From positions 2,489,501-2,553,500 of the forward strand of contig NZ_CP029693.1 of assembly GCF_003228315.1 (NCBI RefSeq): 64,000 bases of DNA. The letters run 5' to 3'. This document shows positions 17,781 to 26,794 of this stretch, piece by piece. Source of the stretch: Pseudomonas putida. Its GTDB lineage: Bacteria > Pseudomonadota > Gammaproteobacteria > Pseudomonadales > Pseudomonadaceae. Under the pieces are notes generated by a model. That model saw only the letters and a list, made by a program, of their open reading frames with translations. It did not search any database and had not been told where the DNA came from. The position numbers and the translations under genes are program-made. The stretch's first letter is position 1. Every line of letters begins with the position of its first letter.

Positions 17781-18188
17781 ATGCCCTACCGTCCCAACCC
17801 GCGCCTCCCGTTGCCGATCCAGCTCAACGCCGCAAAACTGACCGGCAGCATCGCCCTCGGCATGTGGCTGGGGTTCCTTGCGATCGCACTGACCTGCTGG
17901 CTCGCCTCGCGCTTTCTGTTAAACGAGCAATTGGCGCCGGTGGCCCAGGCGATGCAGCAACTGGCCAACCCGCCGGTGGTGCAGCAGGTGCCTGACATTC
18001 CTCCCCAGAGCCCGCTGTTCCAACAGTACGAAGAGAACCTGCGCAAAAGCGAACAGGCGCAACGGCTCGATCAGGCCCGTAGCAATAACCGTAATCTGTC
18101 CAATGCCAAATGCCAGTTCTGGCTGCAACAGGACCAGACGGCACCCAGCGAGAAAAGCCGTACCAATGTCCTGCAATTCTGCGATTGA
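17781..18188 (+). CDS. Hypothetical single-pass membrane protein
   Basis: A 135-residue protein that I do not recognise. It has one hydrophobic segment (about 20-46, SIALGMWLGFLAIALTCWLASRF), followed by a Gln/Pro-rich, probably periplasmic part with EENLRKSEQAQRLDQARSNNRNLSNAKCQFW and two cysteines (one near the end, LQFCD) that could form a disulfide. AGGAGGCAGCC upstream is a strong ribosome-binding site. Its stop is 2 nt from the start of the Gre-like gene, so the two are translated together. Confidence 0.8.
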   Translation: MPYRPNPRLPLPIQLNAAKLTGSIALGMWLGFLAIALTCWLASRFLLNEQLAPVAQAMQQLANPPVVQQVPDIPPQSPLFQQYEENLRKSEQAQRLDQARSNNRNLSNAKCQFWLQQDQTAPSEKSRTNVLQFCD

Positions 18189-18190
18189 TC

Positions 18191-18673
18191 ATGAATAAGC
18201 ATACCGTCCACCAATTGATTCTCGACAAGCTGCGCATCGATCTCGACATTGCCGAACGCGCAGCGCTGACCGCCTATGAAACGGCGACTCACGAAGAAAA
18301 CATCGCCGAAAACAAGTACGACACCCTGGGACTGGAGGCGTCCTATCTGGCCGCCGGCCAAGCCAGACGAGTGGAGGAAATTCGGCAGTCCCTGGCGCTT
18401 TGCCAGAACCTGATCCTGCGCCCCTATGATGACCGGCGGGGAATCGAGGTCGGTGCGCTACTGGGCCTGGAGGACGAACAGGGTCGCGAGCAGTGGCTGT
18501 TTCTTGCACCGGACGCGGCGGGCCTGAAGGTGGAGCTGGTGGGGCAACCCATTACCGTCATCACCCCGCGCTCACCACTGGGCAAAGGCCTGCTGGGCAA
18601 GTTCGAAGGCGATGAGGTGGAGATTCTGGTGGCGGGCACTCGGCAACAGTTTGCTGTCACCGAGGTCGTCTAG
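18191..18673 (+). CDS. GreA/GreB C-terminal-domain family protein
   Basis: A 160-residue protein with a short N-terminal alpha-helical half (HQLILDKLRIDLDIAERAALTAYETATHEENIAENKYDTLGLEASYL) and a C-terminal FKBP-like Gre domain (TVITPRSPLGKGLLGKFEGDEVEIL). The segment THEENIAENKYDT resembles the acidic hairpin tip of Gre factors, so it may bind the RNA polymerase secondary channel. It is distinct from the true GreB at 31021. It is likely co-expressed with the upstream membrane protein. Confidence 0.8.
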   Translation: MNKHTVHQLILDKLRIDLDIAERAALTAYETATHEENIAENKYDTLGLEASYLAAGQARRVEEIRQSLALCQNLILRPYDDRRGIEVGALLGLEDEQGREQWLFLAPDAAGLKVELVGQPITVITPRSPLGKGLLGKFEGDEVEILVAGTRQQFAVTEVV

Positions 18674-18679
18674 GAAAGA

Positions 18680-19663
<984 letters not shown>

Positions 19664-19766
19664 TCAAAGCAGATAGACGCCACGGGCATCAGCGACGGTA
19701 TATAACTATATGAATGGTTTGAAGAATAAATCTAGAACTTTTTATCAGAATGCCACTATTCGTGTT

Positions 19767-20270
19767 CTAGCGATCCCCCTGGCGACGACGTTGCATCAGA
19801 GGCACCAGGTAAACCGGCACCTTTGACAGTTGCAACACACGCGCTGCGGTCCGGCCCAAGGGCGTTTCCGCACCAGCACCATGGCTATGGCTACCTACGA
19901 TCAGCAAATCCACGGAGAGTTTCTGCGCCTGGTCCAGAATCACTTGCGCCGGATCGCCCTGCAGCACCCGTACCGCCTGAATTCTCTCCAGGTCATGCTC
20001 GCCCTCCTCTCCCAATTCCTCCCGAAAACTGTCCAGCACGCGCTGTTCGATATTAGCGATTACCGTATTCAGACCCTGGCTGTGAAATTCGTTCAGCGCC
20101 TGCTCATCCAGATAGCTCTGCAGTACCGATTCGGCAAACAGCCCCATGGGTTCAACCGCATGCACCACGTACAGGTTGGCATTGAAGGTCCGCGCCAGTT
20201 CTAGGGCGTGTTGCATCACCACGGGGGCGTACAGGCCGAGGTCAGTGGCATAGAGCATCGAGCGAATCAT
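19767..20270 (-). CDS. Universal stress protein (UspA family)
   Basis: A 167-residue single-domain Usp. The N-terminus MIRSMLYATDLGLYAP and the ATP-binding loop GSHSHGAGAETPLGRTA (G-X2-G-X9-G type) are intact, so it probably binds ATP. Usp proteins accumulate under stress and in stationary phase; the specific role is unknown. A strong GAGGAGG ribosome-binding site precedes the ATG. It is upstream of cysB on the same strand. Confidence 0.92.
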   Translation of the reverse strand: MIRSMLYATDLGLYAPVVMQHALELARTFNANLYVVHAVEPMGLFAESVLQSYLDEQALNEFHSQGLNTVIANIEQRVLDSFREELGEEGEHDLERIQAVRVLQGDPAQVILDQAQKLSVDLLIVGSHSHGAGAETPLGRTAARVLQLSKVPVYLVPLMQRRRQGDR

Positions 20271-20364
20271 ATGACCTCCTCGAATGCCAACATGGCGGAG
20301 ATTGATTCAGCTTAGCAGTGCCTTGGCGAGTGCGACGTTTGGCGCAACACGTTGATCGGCGGGC

Positions 20365-21270
20365 TTAAACCTTTTGCTCGTTGCTTATGCCATGGGGTAC
20401 ATGACCGGTGGCGACGACCTCCCGGGCCAACTCGCAATGACCAGCCTGGTCATCGAAAAACACGTCGGCGGCGAAGGCTTCGAGAAAGGCCGACTTGGTC
20501 AGGCCGCCGAGAAACAGCGACTCATCCAGGCGGATATCCCACTCGCGTAACGTGCGGATCACCCGCTCGTGGGCAGGAGCCGAGCGGGCAGTGACCAATG
20601 CCGTGCGGATCGGGCAAGCGCCATCGGGAAACTCGCGCTGCAACAGATTGAGGGCCGCGAGGAAACCCTTGAAAGGACCGCCGCGCAGCGGTTCGCGGGC
20701 GGCTTCGCGCTCCTTGGCCTGGAAGGCTTCCAGACCACCAGCCTGATACACGCGCTCGGATTCATCGGAAAACAGCACTGCGTCGCCGTCGAAAGCGATG
20801 CGCAATTCATCGCTCGCGGCCCGGCTGGCGCCCCCTGACAGGATGGTCGCCGCGGCAAAGCCGGCGTCCAGCGCGCTGCGCACGTCTTCGGCATGGGTCG
20901 ACAGGAACAGATCGCAGCCGAAGGCCTTGAGATAGGGATAAGGACTGCGCCCACCGACGAATGCTGCACGGGAAATGGCCAGTCCATAGTGATCGATCGA
21001 ATTGAACACCCGCAGGCCGGTGTCGGCACTGTTGCGCGACACCAGGATTACCTCGACCCGGGCGCGACCGAGGTGAGCATTGAGGTTGAGGAGCTTCTGC
21101 ACCAGAGGGAAGGCATCGCCGGGCTCGAGAATTTCATCTTCGTGTTCAATCTGATATTGCCGGTAGGCCTCGACGCCACTCGACAGATAAACCTTGTGGC
21201 TTTCACTCAAATCGAACAGTGCCCGCGAGGAAATCGCCAGCACCAGTTTGTCGTCGATCGTCTTCGCCAT
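20365..21270 (-). CDS. Cytosolic 5'-nucleotidase (NT5C1-like family)
   Basis: A 301-residue protein of the 5'-nucleotidase family related to vertebrate cN-I, with LVLAISSRALFDL, FDGDAVLFSDE and FFDDQAGHCE, which form the HAD-like acidic site. It should dephosphorylate nucleoside monophosphates in the cytosol. The frame is open to 21396, but the ATG at 21270 (MAKTIDDKLVLAIS) has a GGGGAAG site and fits the family. It lies 25 nt after the reductase gene and probably ends a three-gene operon. Confidence 0.9.
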   Translation of the reverse strand: MAKTIDDKLVLAISSRALFDLSESHKVYLSSGVEAYRQYQIEHEDEILEPGDAFPLVQKLLNLNAHLGRARVEVILVSRNSADTGLRVFNSIDHYGLAISRAAFVGGRSPYPYLKAFGCDLFLSTHAEDVRSALDAGFAAATILSGGASRAASDELRIAFDGDAVLFSDESERVYQAGGLEAFQAKEREAAREPLRGGPFKGFLAALNLLQREFPDGACPIRTALVTARSAPAHERVIRTLREWDIRLDESLFLGGLTKSAFLEAFAADVFFDDQAGHCELAREVVATGHVPHGISNEQKV

Positions 21271-21295
21271 GCACTTCCCCCTCGGATGGATCGAC

Positions 21296-22252
21296 TCAGC
21301 GGTTGCGTCGATCGATAAAACCCAGACTGCGATACAACGCCTCGATTCTCGGCAGTTCGCAACCCGCGGCCTTTGCCGCCGCCAGTGGCCGCGCATAAAT
21401 GGCGTCCAACTCCAGCGGTCGCTTGTGCAGATGATCGTGGTACATGCTCGGCCAATAGTCGGGCATTTTCTCGGTCATCATGAACAAATGCTCGGCATAA
21501 CCGGCCGGCACCTCGTGGCCGCAGGCTATGGCCCCCTGAACCACTTCGGCCATCAGCGCCTTGATCAGCTCGCGGCTGTCGGTGTCCGCCATCAACGGCG
21601 TGGTGCTCGCCCCCAGCAACACCGACAGACCGTTGTACGGAATATTCCAGACCAGTTTCAGCCAGCGCGCCTGGTGCAGGTTCGCCATGACCTGTGAATC
21701 GATGCCGGCACGGCGAAACAGTTCGACGCCCTCCTCGACAATCGCGGTGCGCTGCGCACCGTCGGTGGCCGGACCGCTGTGGTAGCCGACATGCACCGCG
21801 CCCAGCGCCTGGTGGGTGATGACTCCAGGTGCTTCGCGATGGACACAGATATAGCAGAGGCCGCCCAGCACATGCAGTGAATCGGGCAACAACTCACGCA
21901 GGCTGTCTTCGACGTCAAGACCGTTTTGCAACAACAGTACCTTGGCATTCGGCGCCGCGGCCTGAAGGATGACCGGTGCCAGGTCTGTGTTACTGGAGGT
22001 TTTTGCCCCCACCAGCAGCCAGTCGCAGGGCGGCATGTCTTCGGCCGCCGAATAGGCCTGCACCGGATTCAATGACAGCGCACCGTGCGCCGCACTGTGC
22101 AATTGCAGCCCGTGTTCGGCCACCGCGGAAAACTCACTGCGCAACAGGAAATGCACATCGAACCCGGCGCGCGCCAGCATCAACCCGTAGAAACCACCGA
22201 TTGCACCGGTCCCGATAATCCCGATTGTCGGTTTGGCAACTGCCCCCATCAT
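21296..22252 (-). CDS. Putative 2-dehydropantoate 2-reductase (ApbA/PanE family)
   Basis: A 318-residue NADPH-dependent reductase-like protein with the Rossmann motif GIIGTGAIGGFYGLMLARAG near the N-terminus, the ApbA core (LLVGAKTSSNTD, LLQNGLDVED) and the C-terminal helical domain with KLVWNIPYNGLSVLL. The family reduces ketopantoate for coenzyme A synthesis, but pseudomonads have several paralogues, so the substrate is not certain. Two ATGs stand in tandem (22252 and 22249) after GAGGAG; the first overlaps the stop of the thioredoxin-like gene as ATGA. Confidence 0.88.
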   Translation of the reverse strand: MMGAVAKPTIGIIGTGAIGGFYGLMLARAGFDVHFLLRSEFSAVAEHGLQLHSAAHGALSLNPVQAYSAAEDMPPCDWLLVGAKTSSNTDLAPVILQAAAPNAKVLLLQNGLDVEDSLRELLPDSLHVLGGLCYICVHREAPGVITHQALGAVHVGYHSGPATDGAQRTAIVEEGVELFRRAGIDSQVMANLHQARWLKLVWNIPYNGLSVLLGASTTPLMADTDSRELIKALMAEVVQGAIACGHEVPAGYAEHLFMMTEKMPDYWPSMYHDHLHKRPLELDAIYARPLAAAKAAGCELPRIEALYRSLGFIDRRNR

Positions 22253-22617
22253 GGCAACTCCTCTGCTGTTCGACTCAGTGCCTGACGGATCGCCCGATTG
22301 AGTTCGGTCGCGGTCAGGCGCGAATGCAATGCTCCAAAGAACTCACCGTCGCCTACCAAAAAGAGCGCCGGCAAATGAAAGACCTGATATCGCTCGACCA
22401 CCCCGCCGTTGTTCCCGGCATCTATCCAGCACAGTCGATCGACCGCCAGATCGAGTGCCGGCAATTGCTCGCGGGCAAATCGGCAACTTGAACAGCCGAC
22501 ACTGGTGAATATCACCAGCGAGGTGCCGTTCATCGTCAGGAGCCGCTGGTCGGCGTCAAAATCGGTCAGTTCCGATTCGACCACTATACTGGGGGAAATA
22601 ATGTCAGATGGCCGACA
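22249..22617 (-). CDS. Thioredoxin-like protein with CSSC motif
   Basis: A short thioredoxin-fold protein (about 122 residues). VIFTSVGCSSCRFAREQLPAL carries the redox motif CSSC, and VFHLPALFLVGDG supplies the cis-Pro loop. There is no signal peptide, so it should be cytosolic. The start is uncertain: ATGs at 22635, 22617 and 22533 are all possible and none has a strong ribosome-binding site; I chose 22617. It overlaps the reductase gene by 4 bp. Its 5' end overlaps the divergent PilZ-like gene region. Confidence 0.82.
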   Translation of the reverse strand, partial: CRPSDIISPSIVVESELTDFDADQRLLTMNGTSLVIFTSVGCSSCRFAREQLPALDLAVDRLCWIDAGNNGGVVERYQVFHLPALFLVGDGEFFGALHSRLTATELNRAIRQALSRTAEELP

Positions 22618-22633
22618 CATGGAGTCCGTGTTC

Positions 22634-23077
22634 ATGGGACGTTTTATTCCTCATCCTGACGATGTACCCGTGGAATTGACGCTACTCAAGCCCGAATGCA
22701 TTTCACGGCAACAGCTGCACACTATCAGCCTCGGGGGCGTGGCTTGCAATTATCACCGTGCCTGGCGCCACGGTACGGCCCTGGAGGTGCGCATGCCGAC
22801 CCTGAACCCCGACATGCGCTTTCTCGGCTATGTGGCCTGGTGCCTGCGCCGCAAGCACGGCTATCTGGTAGGCATTGCCTTCGTCGACGAGCAGACCCTT
22901 TTCAGTGCCCGTATGGGCGAACAGGTGTGCCGGATAGAGCGTTACTGCCGCCAGCACGACGTCCACGATGACTTGCAGGAAGTCCAGGCGCGGGCGCTGG
23001 AATGGGTCCAGCAACATGCCGACGAGTTTTCCCACGAAACCGTACGCAAAGCGTTTGCACAACCGGTGCTGGAATAG
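22634..23077 (+). CDS. PilZ-domain-like protein
   Basis: A 147-residue protein resembling short PilZ proteins: HTISLGGVAC matches the second c-di-GMP motif (D/N-x-S-x-x-G, with Thr for Asp), followed by GTALEVRMP and YVAWCLRRKHGYLVGIAFVD, the typical beta-barrel strands. A clear RxxxR first motif is not visible, so ligand binding is doubtful. In-frame starts also exist at 22601 and 22619; GGAG lies 9 nt before 22634. A TATACT at 22585-22590 may be the -10 element. It is divergent from the thioredoxin-like gene. Confidence 0.8.
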   Translation: MGRFIPHPDDVPVELTLLKPECISRQQLHTISLGGVACNYHRAWRHGTALEVRMPTLNPDMRFLGYVAWCLRRKHGYLVGIAFVDEQTLFSARMGEQVCRIERYCRQHDVHDDLQEVQARALEWVQQHADEFSHETVRKAFAQPVLE

Positions 23078-23261
23078 GCATTGATGCCGGTTTGCCTGCC
23101 AAAGGGCGAAAACTCAGGGTCAAAGCCGCCTGAACCGGCGTCTGCCCATTGTCGAGCCACGGTGTAACGCGCTAAGGTTCGGCTCCCCGACGCGCTTAAT
23201 TTGCTGTGCTCCGCCGCGCGGGTTCGCTGGCGGCCTGCACCCGTGACCTGACGAGTAAACG

Positions 23262-24338
23262 ATGGCTGATTTACCGATCAACGACCTTAACGTCTCTTCC
23301 AACGAGACGCTGATCACCCCCGATCAGCTCAAGCGTGACATCCCTCTGAGCGACGCCGCGCTGCGCACCGTCACCAAGGGCCGCGAAGTCATTCGCAACA
23401 TTCTTGATGGCACCGACCACCGCCTGTTCGTCGTCATCGGGCCTTGCTCGATCCACGACATCAAGGCCGCCCACGAGTACGCCGAGCGCCTGAAGGTCCT
23501 CGCCGCCGAAGTGTCCGATACCCTGTATCTGGTGATGCGCGTGTATTTCGAGAAGCCGCGCACCACCGTCGGCTGGAAAGGCTTGATCAACGACCCGTAT
23601 CTGGACGACTCGTTCAAGATCCAGGATGGCCTGCACATCGGTCGCAAGCTGCTGCTAGACCTGGCCGAAATGGGCCTGCCAACCGCCACCGAAGCCCTCG
23701 ACCCGATCTCCCCGCAGTATCTGCAGGACCTGATCAGCTGGTCGGCCATCGGCGCGCGTACCACCGAATCCCAGACTCACCGTGAAATGGCTTCCGGCCT
23801 GTCCTCCGCAGTCGGCTTCAAGAACGGCACCGACGGTGGCCTGACCGTGGCGATCAACGCCCTGCAATCGGTCTCCAGCCCTCACCGCTTCCTGGGCATC
23901 AACCAGGAAGGTGGCGTATCGATCGTGACCACCAAGGGCAACGCCTACGGTCACGTCGTGCTGCGCGGCGGCAACGGCAAGCCGAACTATGACTCGGTCA
24001 GCGTCGCGCTGTGCGAGCAGGCACTGAACAAGGCGAAGATCAAGCCGAACATCATGGTCGACTGCAGCCACGCCAACTCGAACAAGGATCCGGCCCTGCA
24101 GCCGCTGGTGATGGAGAACGTCGCCAACCAGATCCTCGAAGGCAACCAGTCGATCATCGGCCTGATGGTCGAGAGCCACCTGAACTGGGGTTGCCAGGCC
24201 ATTCCAAAAGACCTCGCCGACTTGCAGTACGGCGTGTCGATCACCGATGCCTGCATCGACTGGACGGCCACCGAGAACACCTTGCGCAGCATGCATGCCA
24301 AGCTCAAGGATGTCCTGCCCAAGCGCGACCGCACCTGA
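23262..24338 (+). CDS. Class I 3-deoxy-7-phosphoheptulonate (DAHP) synthase
   Basis: A 358-residue class I (AroFGH-type) DAHP synthase, the entry step of aromatic amino-acid synthesis. Motifs include VIGPCSIHD, RVYFEKPRTTVGWKG, SWSAIGARTTESQ, the feedback-region FKNGTDG and VDCSHANSNKD with the metal-binding His/Cys. Which amino acid feeds back on it (Phe, Tyr or Trp) cannot be told with confidence. The 184 nt upstream contain a small inverted repeat GGCAT-TG-ATGCC (23078-23089) but no evident attenuator. A strong terminator follows. Confidence 0.96.
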   Translation: MADLPINDLNVSSNETLITPDQLKRDIPLSDAALRTVTKGREVIRNILDGTDHRLFVVIGPCSIHDIKAAHEYAERLKVLAAEVSDTLYLVMRVYFEKPRTTVGWKGLINDPYLDDSFKIQDGLHIGRKLLLDLAEMGLPTATEALDPISPQYLQDLISWSAIGARTTESQTHREMASGLSSAVGFKNGTDGGLTVAINALQSVSSPHRFLGINQEGGVSIVTTKGNAYGHVVLRGGNGKPNYDSVSVALCEQALNKAKIKPNIMVDCSHANSNKDPALQPLVMENVANQILEGNQSIIGLMVESHLNWGCQAIPKDLADLQYGVSITDACIDWTATENTLRSMHAKLKDVLPKRDRT

Positions 24339-24364
24339 TCGTCGCCAAGGCAAAAAACGCAGAC

Positions 24365-24397
24365 AAAAAAACGCCGGGCAAGCCCGGCGTTTTTTTA
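24365..24397 (+). terminator. Intrinsic terminator of class I DAHP synthase
   Basis: Stem ACGCCGGGC/GCCCGGCGT (24371-24379 with 24382-24390) with A-run and T-run on either side; it may also serve the convergent GNAT gene. Confidence 0.95.
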
Positions 24398-24417
24398 TGT
24401 GTTCGTTTTGCTGAAGG

Positions 24418-24705
24418 TCACTGGCTCAGCTTGGCCGCATGCCGCTGGTGGCGCTCCATGTAGCGCTCGACATAGGAGCACGAGGGAATGACGGTGTAGC
24501 CCATTTCCTCGGCGTACTCCAGCGCCTTCTCGGTCAGTGCTGCTGCGATGCCGCGACCGCGCAATGCGTTGGGCACGAAGGTGCGGTAGATATCCAGGGT
24601 CTGTTTCCCCAGATCCATATAAGTCAGGTAGGCACGATGACCGTCCACATTGGTCTCGAACTGATGACCAGCCTGGTCATGGTGGATGGACAACGCCTCG
24701 CTCAT
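24418..24705 (-). CDS. GNAT-like N-acetyltransferase (YjdJ/YidJ type)
   Basis: A 95-residue minimal GNAT protein of the CG-type acetyltransferase family. The acetyl-CoA pyrophosphate loop is VPNALRGRGIAAALTEKALEYA, preceded by LTYMDLGKQTLDIYRTFV and followed by PSCSYVERYMERHQ, a conserved end. The frame is open upstream to 24771, but the ATG at 24705 has GAGGAG at 6 nt and gives the family length. The substrate is unknown. Confidence 0.9.
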   Translation of the reverse strand: MSEALSIHHDQAGHQFETNVDGHRAYLTYMDLGKQTLDIYRTFVPNALRGRGIAAALTEKALEYAEEMGYTVIPSCSYVERYMERHQRHAAKLSQ

Positions 24706-25343
24706 CACTACTCCTCGCGGGTCTTTAATTGCGACCCCTACCTTACCGATGTTTTCCCGGCGAAGGAACAACTACGCCACCCCGTGCCTCAATGGACACC
24801 GAGAAGAGCTACACCGATCTCGCGCAACCGAGCACGTACAAATAGTAGGCACCATTGGCGAAAATGCTCAAGGTGCGCTCGTCATCAGCCGGGTTGGCGG
24901 GTGCTGCTCCGGGTTACGCAGGAACGGCTCGACCGAATGTCACACAAGGTCGACAGCCTGATCATTGCCGGATGTTGAGACTTAAGACGTGCCCCCGTGT
25001 TTAAAGTCACCAGAACATGGAGAAAGATATGAGAGGCATCGCGCAAAATCCGAACGAAAGTGTAGACGAAACCATCTAGACACACTTTAGTAAAGACTGG
25101 AAAAAACAGCTGTTTAGGCGCGGAACTTTTCCTCGCCGGCTCGCTCATCTCGGGGCTCACAGCTGAATATTTTTTAAACAGCGCAGTTAAAAGTTGCTCG
25201 AAAAAGAATCAACGCCTACAATTTTTTTGGCTTCCTGCTTTATGTCAGTTTACTTACGACAAGTAATGGGTAGTATGTACGCCGGCTATTTCCTCAATCG
25301 GAGGAGAAAGCCACTTAATAGAAAGTCCTTGAAGGGGAACACG
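24706..25343. other. Long non-coding region upstream of oprI (638 nt)
   Basis: No gene is supported here. It holds a perfect 12-bp palindrome AAACAGCTGTTT (25104-25115), an AT-rich stretch at about 25166-25180, the oprI promoter (25194-25222) and the oprI leader with GGAGGAG at 25301-25307. I saw no tRNA or recognisable riboswitch. Confidence 0.6.
25194..25222 (+). promoter_or_regulatory. Promoter of oprI
   Basis: TTGCTC (25194-25199), exactly 17 nt, TACAAT (25217-25222). It fits the very high expression known for this lipoprotein. The start should fall near 25229, giving a leader of about 115 nt. Confidence 0.75.
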
Positions 25344-25595
25344 ATGAACAACGTTCTGAAATTCTCTGCTCTGGCTCTGGCCGCAGTTCTGGCTACCGGT
25401 TGCAGCAGCGCATCGAAAGAAACCGAAGCACGTCTGACCGCTACTGAAGACGCAGCAGCTCGCGCCCAAGCTCGTGCAGACGAAGCTTACCGCAAAGCTG
25501 ACGAAGCTCTGGCTGCTGCTCAAAAAGCACAGCAAACTGCTGACGAAGCTAACGAGCGTGCTCTGCGCATGCTGGAAAAAGCTAGCCGCAAGTAA
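25344..25595 (+). CDS. oprI: Outer-membrane murein lipoprotein OprI
   Basis: The 83-residue Lpp-like lipoprotein of Pseudomonas, one of its most abundant proteins, tying outer membrane to peptidoglycan. The signal peptide ends in the lipobox LATGC, so Cys is the lipidated first residue. The mature part is an Ala-rich trimeric coiled coil ([22 protein letters not shown]...) ending in Arg-Lys for murein linkage. The start has AAGGGGAA at a good distance. Upstream is a near-consensus promoter; downstream is a strong terminator. Confidence 0.98.
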
Positions 25596-25619
25596 TAATA
25601 GTCCTTCGGGATTGTTATC

Positions 25620-25650
25620 AAGCCGACCCATTCTTGGGTCGGCTTTTTTA
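25620..25650 (+). terminator. Intrinsic terminator of oprI
   Basis: Stem AGCCGACCCA/TGGGTCGGCT (25621-25630 with 25635-25644), loop TTCT, then seven T. Confidence 0.96.
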
Positions 25651-25672
25651 TTGCCCGTGGTTTCCTGCAGGC

Positions 25673-25710
25673 ATAAAAAAACCCGCCGACGCGGCAAGCA
25701 TCGGCGGGTT
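25673..25710 (-). terminator. Intrinsic terminator of the L,D-transpeptidase gene
   Basis: Stem ACCCGCCGA/TCGGCGGGT (25681-25689 with 25701-25709); on the minus strand it is followed by a T-run. Confidence 0.92.
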
Positions 25711-25721
25711 CTTTTCAAGCG

Positions 25722-26693
25722 TTACTGCAGCGGATCCAGCGGTGCACTGCTCACCATAGGAGCGGTGGTGTTCGGTACCGCGATTTCCACCGGCAAACCA
25801 TCTTCAGCGGCGACCACGTCACGCACTACATCCCAGTTCATGCGCAGGTTGTTGGTGATGTCCTCACGCTTGAGCATGGCGTTGATCACCGAGGTGTGCT
25901 TGTCGACCACCGACGGGTTGCCCTTGTCGTCCAGTGGCGTGTGCGCTTCCAGATAAACCTTGCCGCCACTCACACCAAACTTGTACGGATCGTTGATGAT
26001 GCGCACCGAAGTGCCCACCGGCACCATGCCGGCCATTTCCAGCACGTTGTTGTTGAACATGCGGAAGCAACCGTGGCTGGTGCGCATGCCGATGCCGAAC
26101 TTCTTGTTCGAACCATGAATCAGGTAGCCCGGAGTACCCAGGGTGAACTTGAACGGCCCCAGGGGGTTATCCGGACCTGCCGGCACTACGTTGGGCAGCG
26201 GGTCGCCATCGGCGGCGTGCTCGGCCTTGATCGACGCCGGAGGCGTCCAGGTCGGGTTCGGTGTCTTGGCAGTGATCGTGGTGTGGGCAATCGGCGAGCC
26301 CCAGCCTTCACGCCCGATACCCAGCGGGAAGGTGTACACCACGTTCTTGCCTTTCGGGTAATAGTAAAGGCGGTATTCAGCCAGGTTGATGACGATGCCT
26401 TCACGAGGGCCTGGCGGCAGGATGAAACGGGTCGGCAGCACGATTTCGGTGCCGGCGCCCGGCAACCAGGCATCAACGCCCGGGTTGGCCGCGACCATTT
26501 CCGAGTAGCCCAGATCGTAGGTGGTGCCCAGGTCGGCGAAGGTATCTTCGTACTTGGCCTTGATCACCTGTACCTGACCGATGATGTCCTCACCGGGCGG
26601 TGGCAGGGGAAACTCCAATGCAGCAACGGGACCGGCCACACACAGGGCGGCAAGAGACAGGCAGCGGGTGACGGCAGGAAAGCGCGGCAACAT
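25722..26693 (-). CDS. L,D-transpeptidase (YkuD/ErfK family)
   Basis: A 323-residue periplasmic enzyme with a signal peptide (MLPRFPAVTRCLSLAALCVAG...). It has a LysM-like stretch (VIKAKYEDTFADLGTTYDLGYSEMVAANPGVDAWLPG) and the YkuD domain with HGSNKKFGIG and the catalytic Cys in SHGCFRM. Such enzymes attach Lpp-type lipoproteins to peptidoglycan or form 3-3 crosslinks; the position beside oprI makes OprI anchoring an attractive inference. The ATG at 26693 is preferred (GAAGGA at 9 nt); the frame is open to 26744. Confidence 0.92.
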   Translation of the reverse strand: MLPRFPAVTRCLSLAALCVAGPVAALEFPLPPPGEDIIGQVQVIKAKYEDTFADLGTTYDLGYSEMVAANPGVDAWLPGAGTEIVLPTRFILPPGPREGIVINLAEYRLYYYPKGKNVVYTFPLGIGREGWGSPIAHTTITAKTPNPTWTPPASIKAEHAADGDPLPNVVPAGPDNPLGPFKFTLGTPGYLIHGSNKKFGIGMRTSHGCFRMFNNNVLEMAGMVPVGTSVRIINDPYKFGVSGGKVYLEAHTPLDDKGNPSVVDKHTSVINAMLKREDITNNLRMNWDVVRDVVAAEDGLPVEIAVPNTTAPMVSSAPLDPLQ

Positions 26694-26794
26694 CCGGAAA
26701 ATCCTTCGCATGATCAACAGGGGTATAAGAATCGGATTGTACACCGCCGCCGGTTATTTCGGGGAGCTAGCCGATAGCTTGCTATCTTTGAGGC

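Noticed and set aside
22249..22635. Thioredoxin-like start at 22635
   Set aside because: No ribosome-binding site within a usable distance and it lies inside the start region of the divergent PilZ-like gene; 22617 is slightly better, though not proven.
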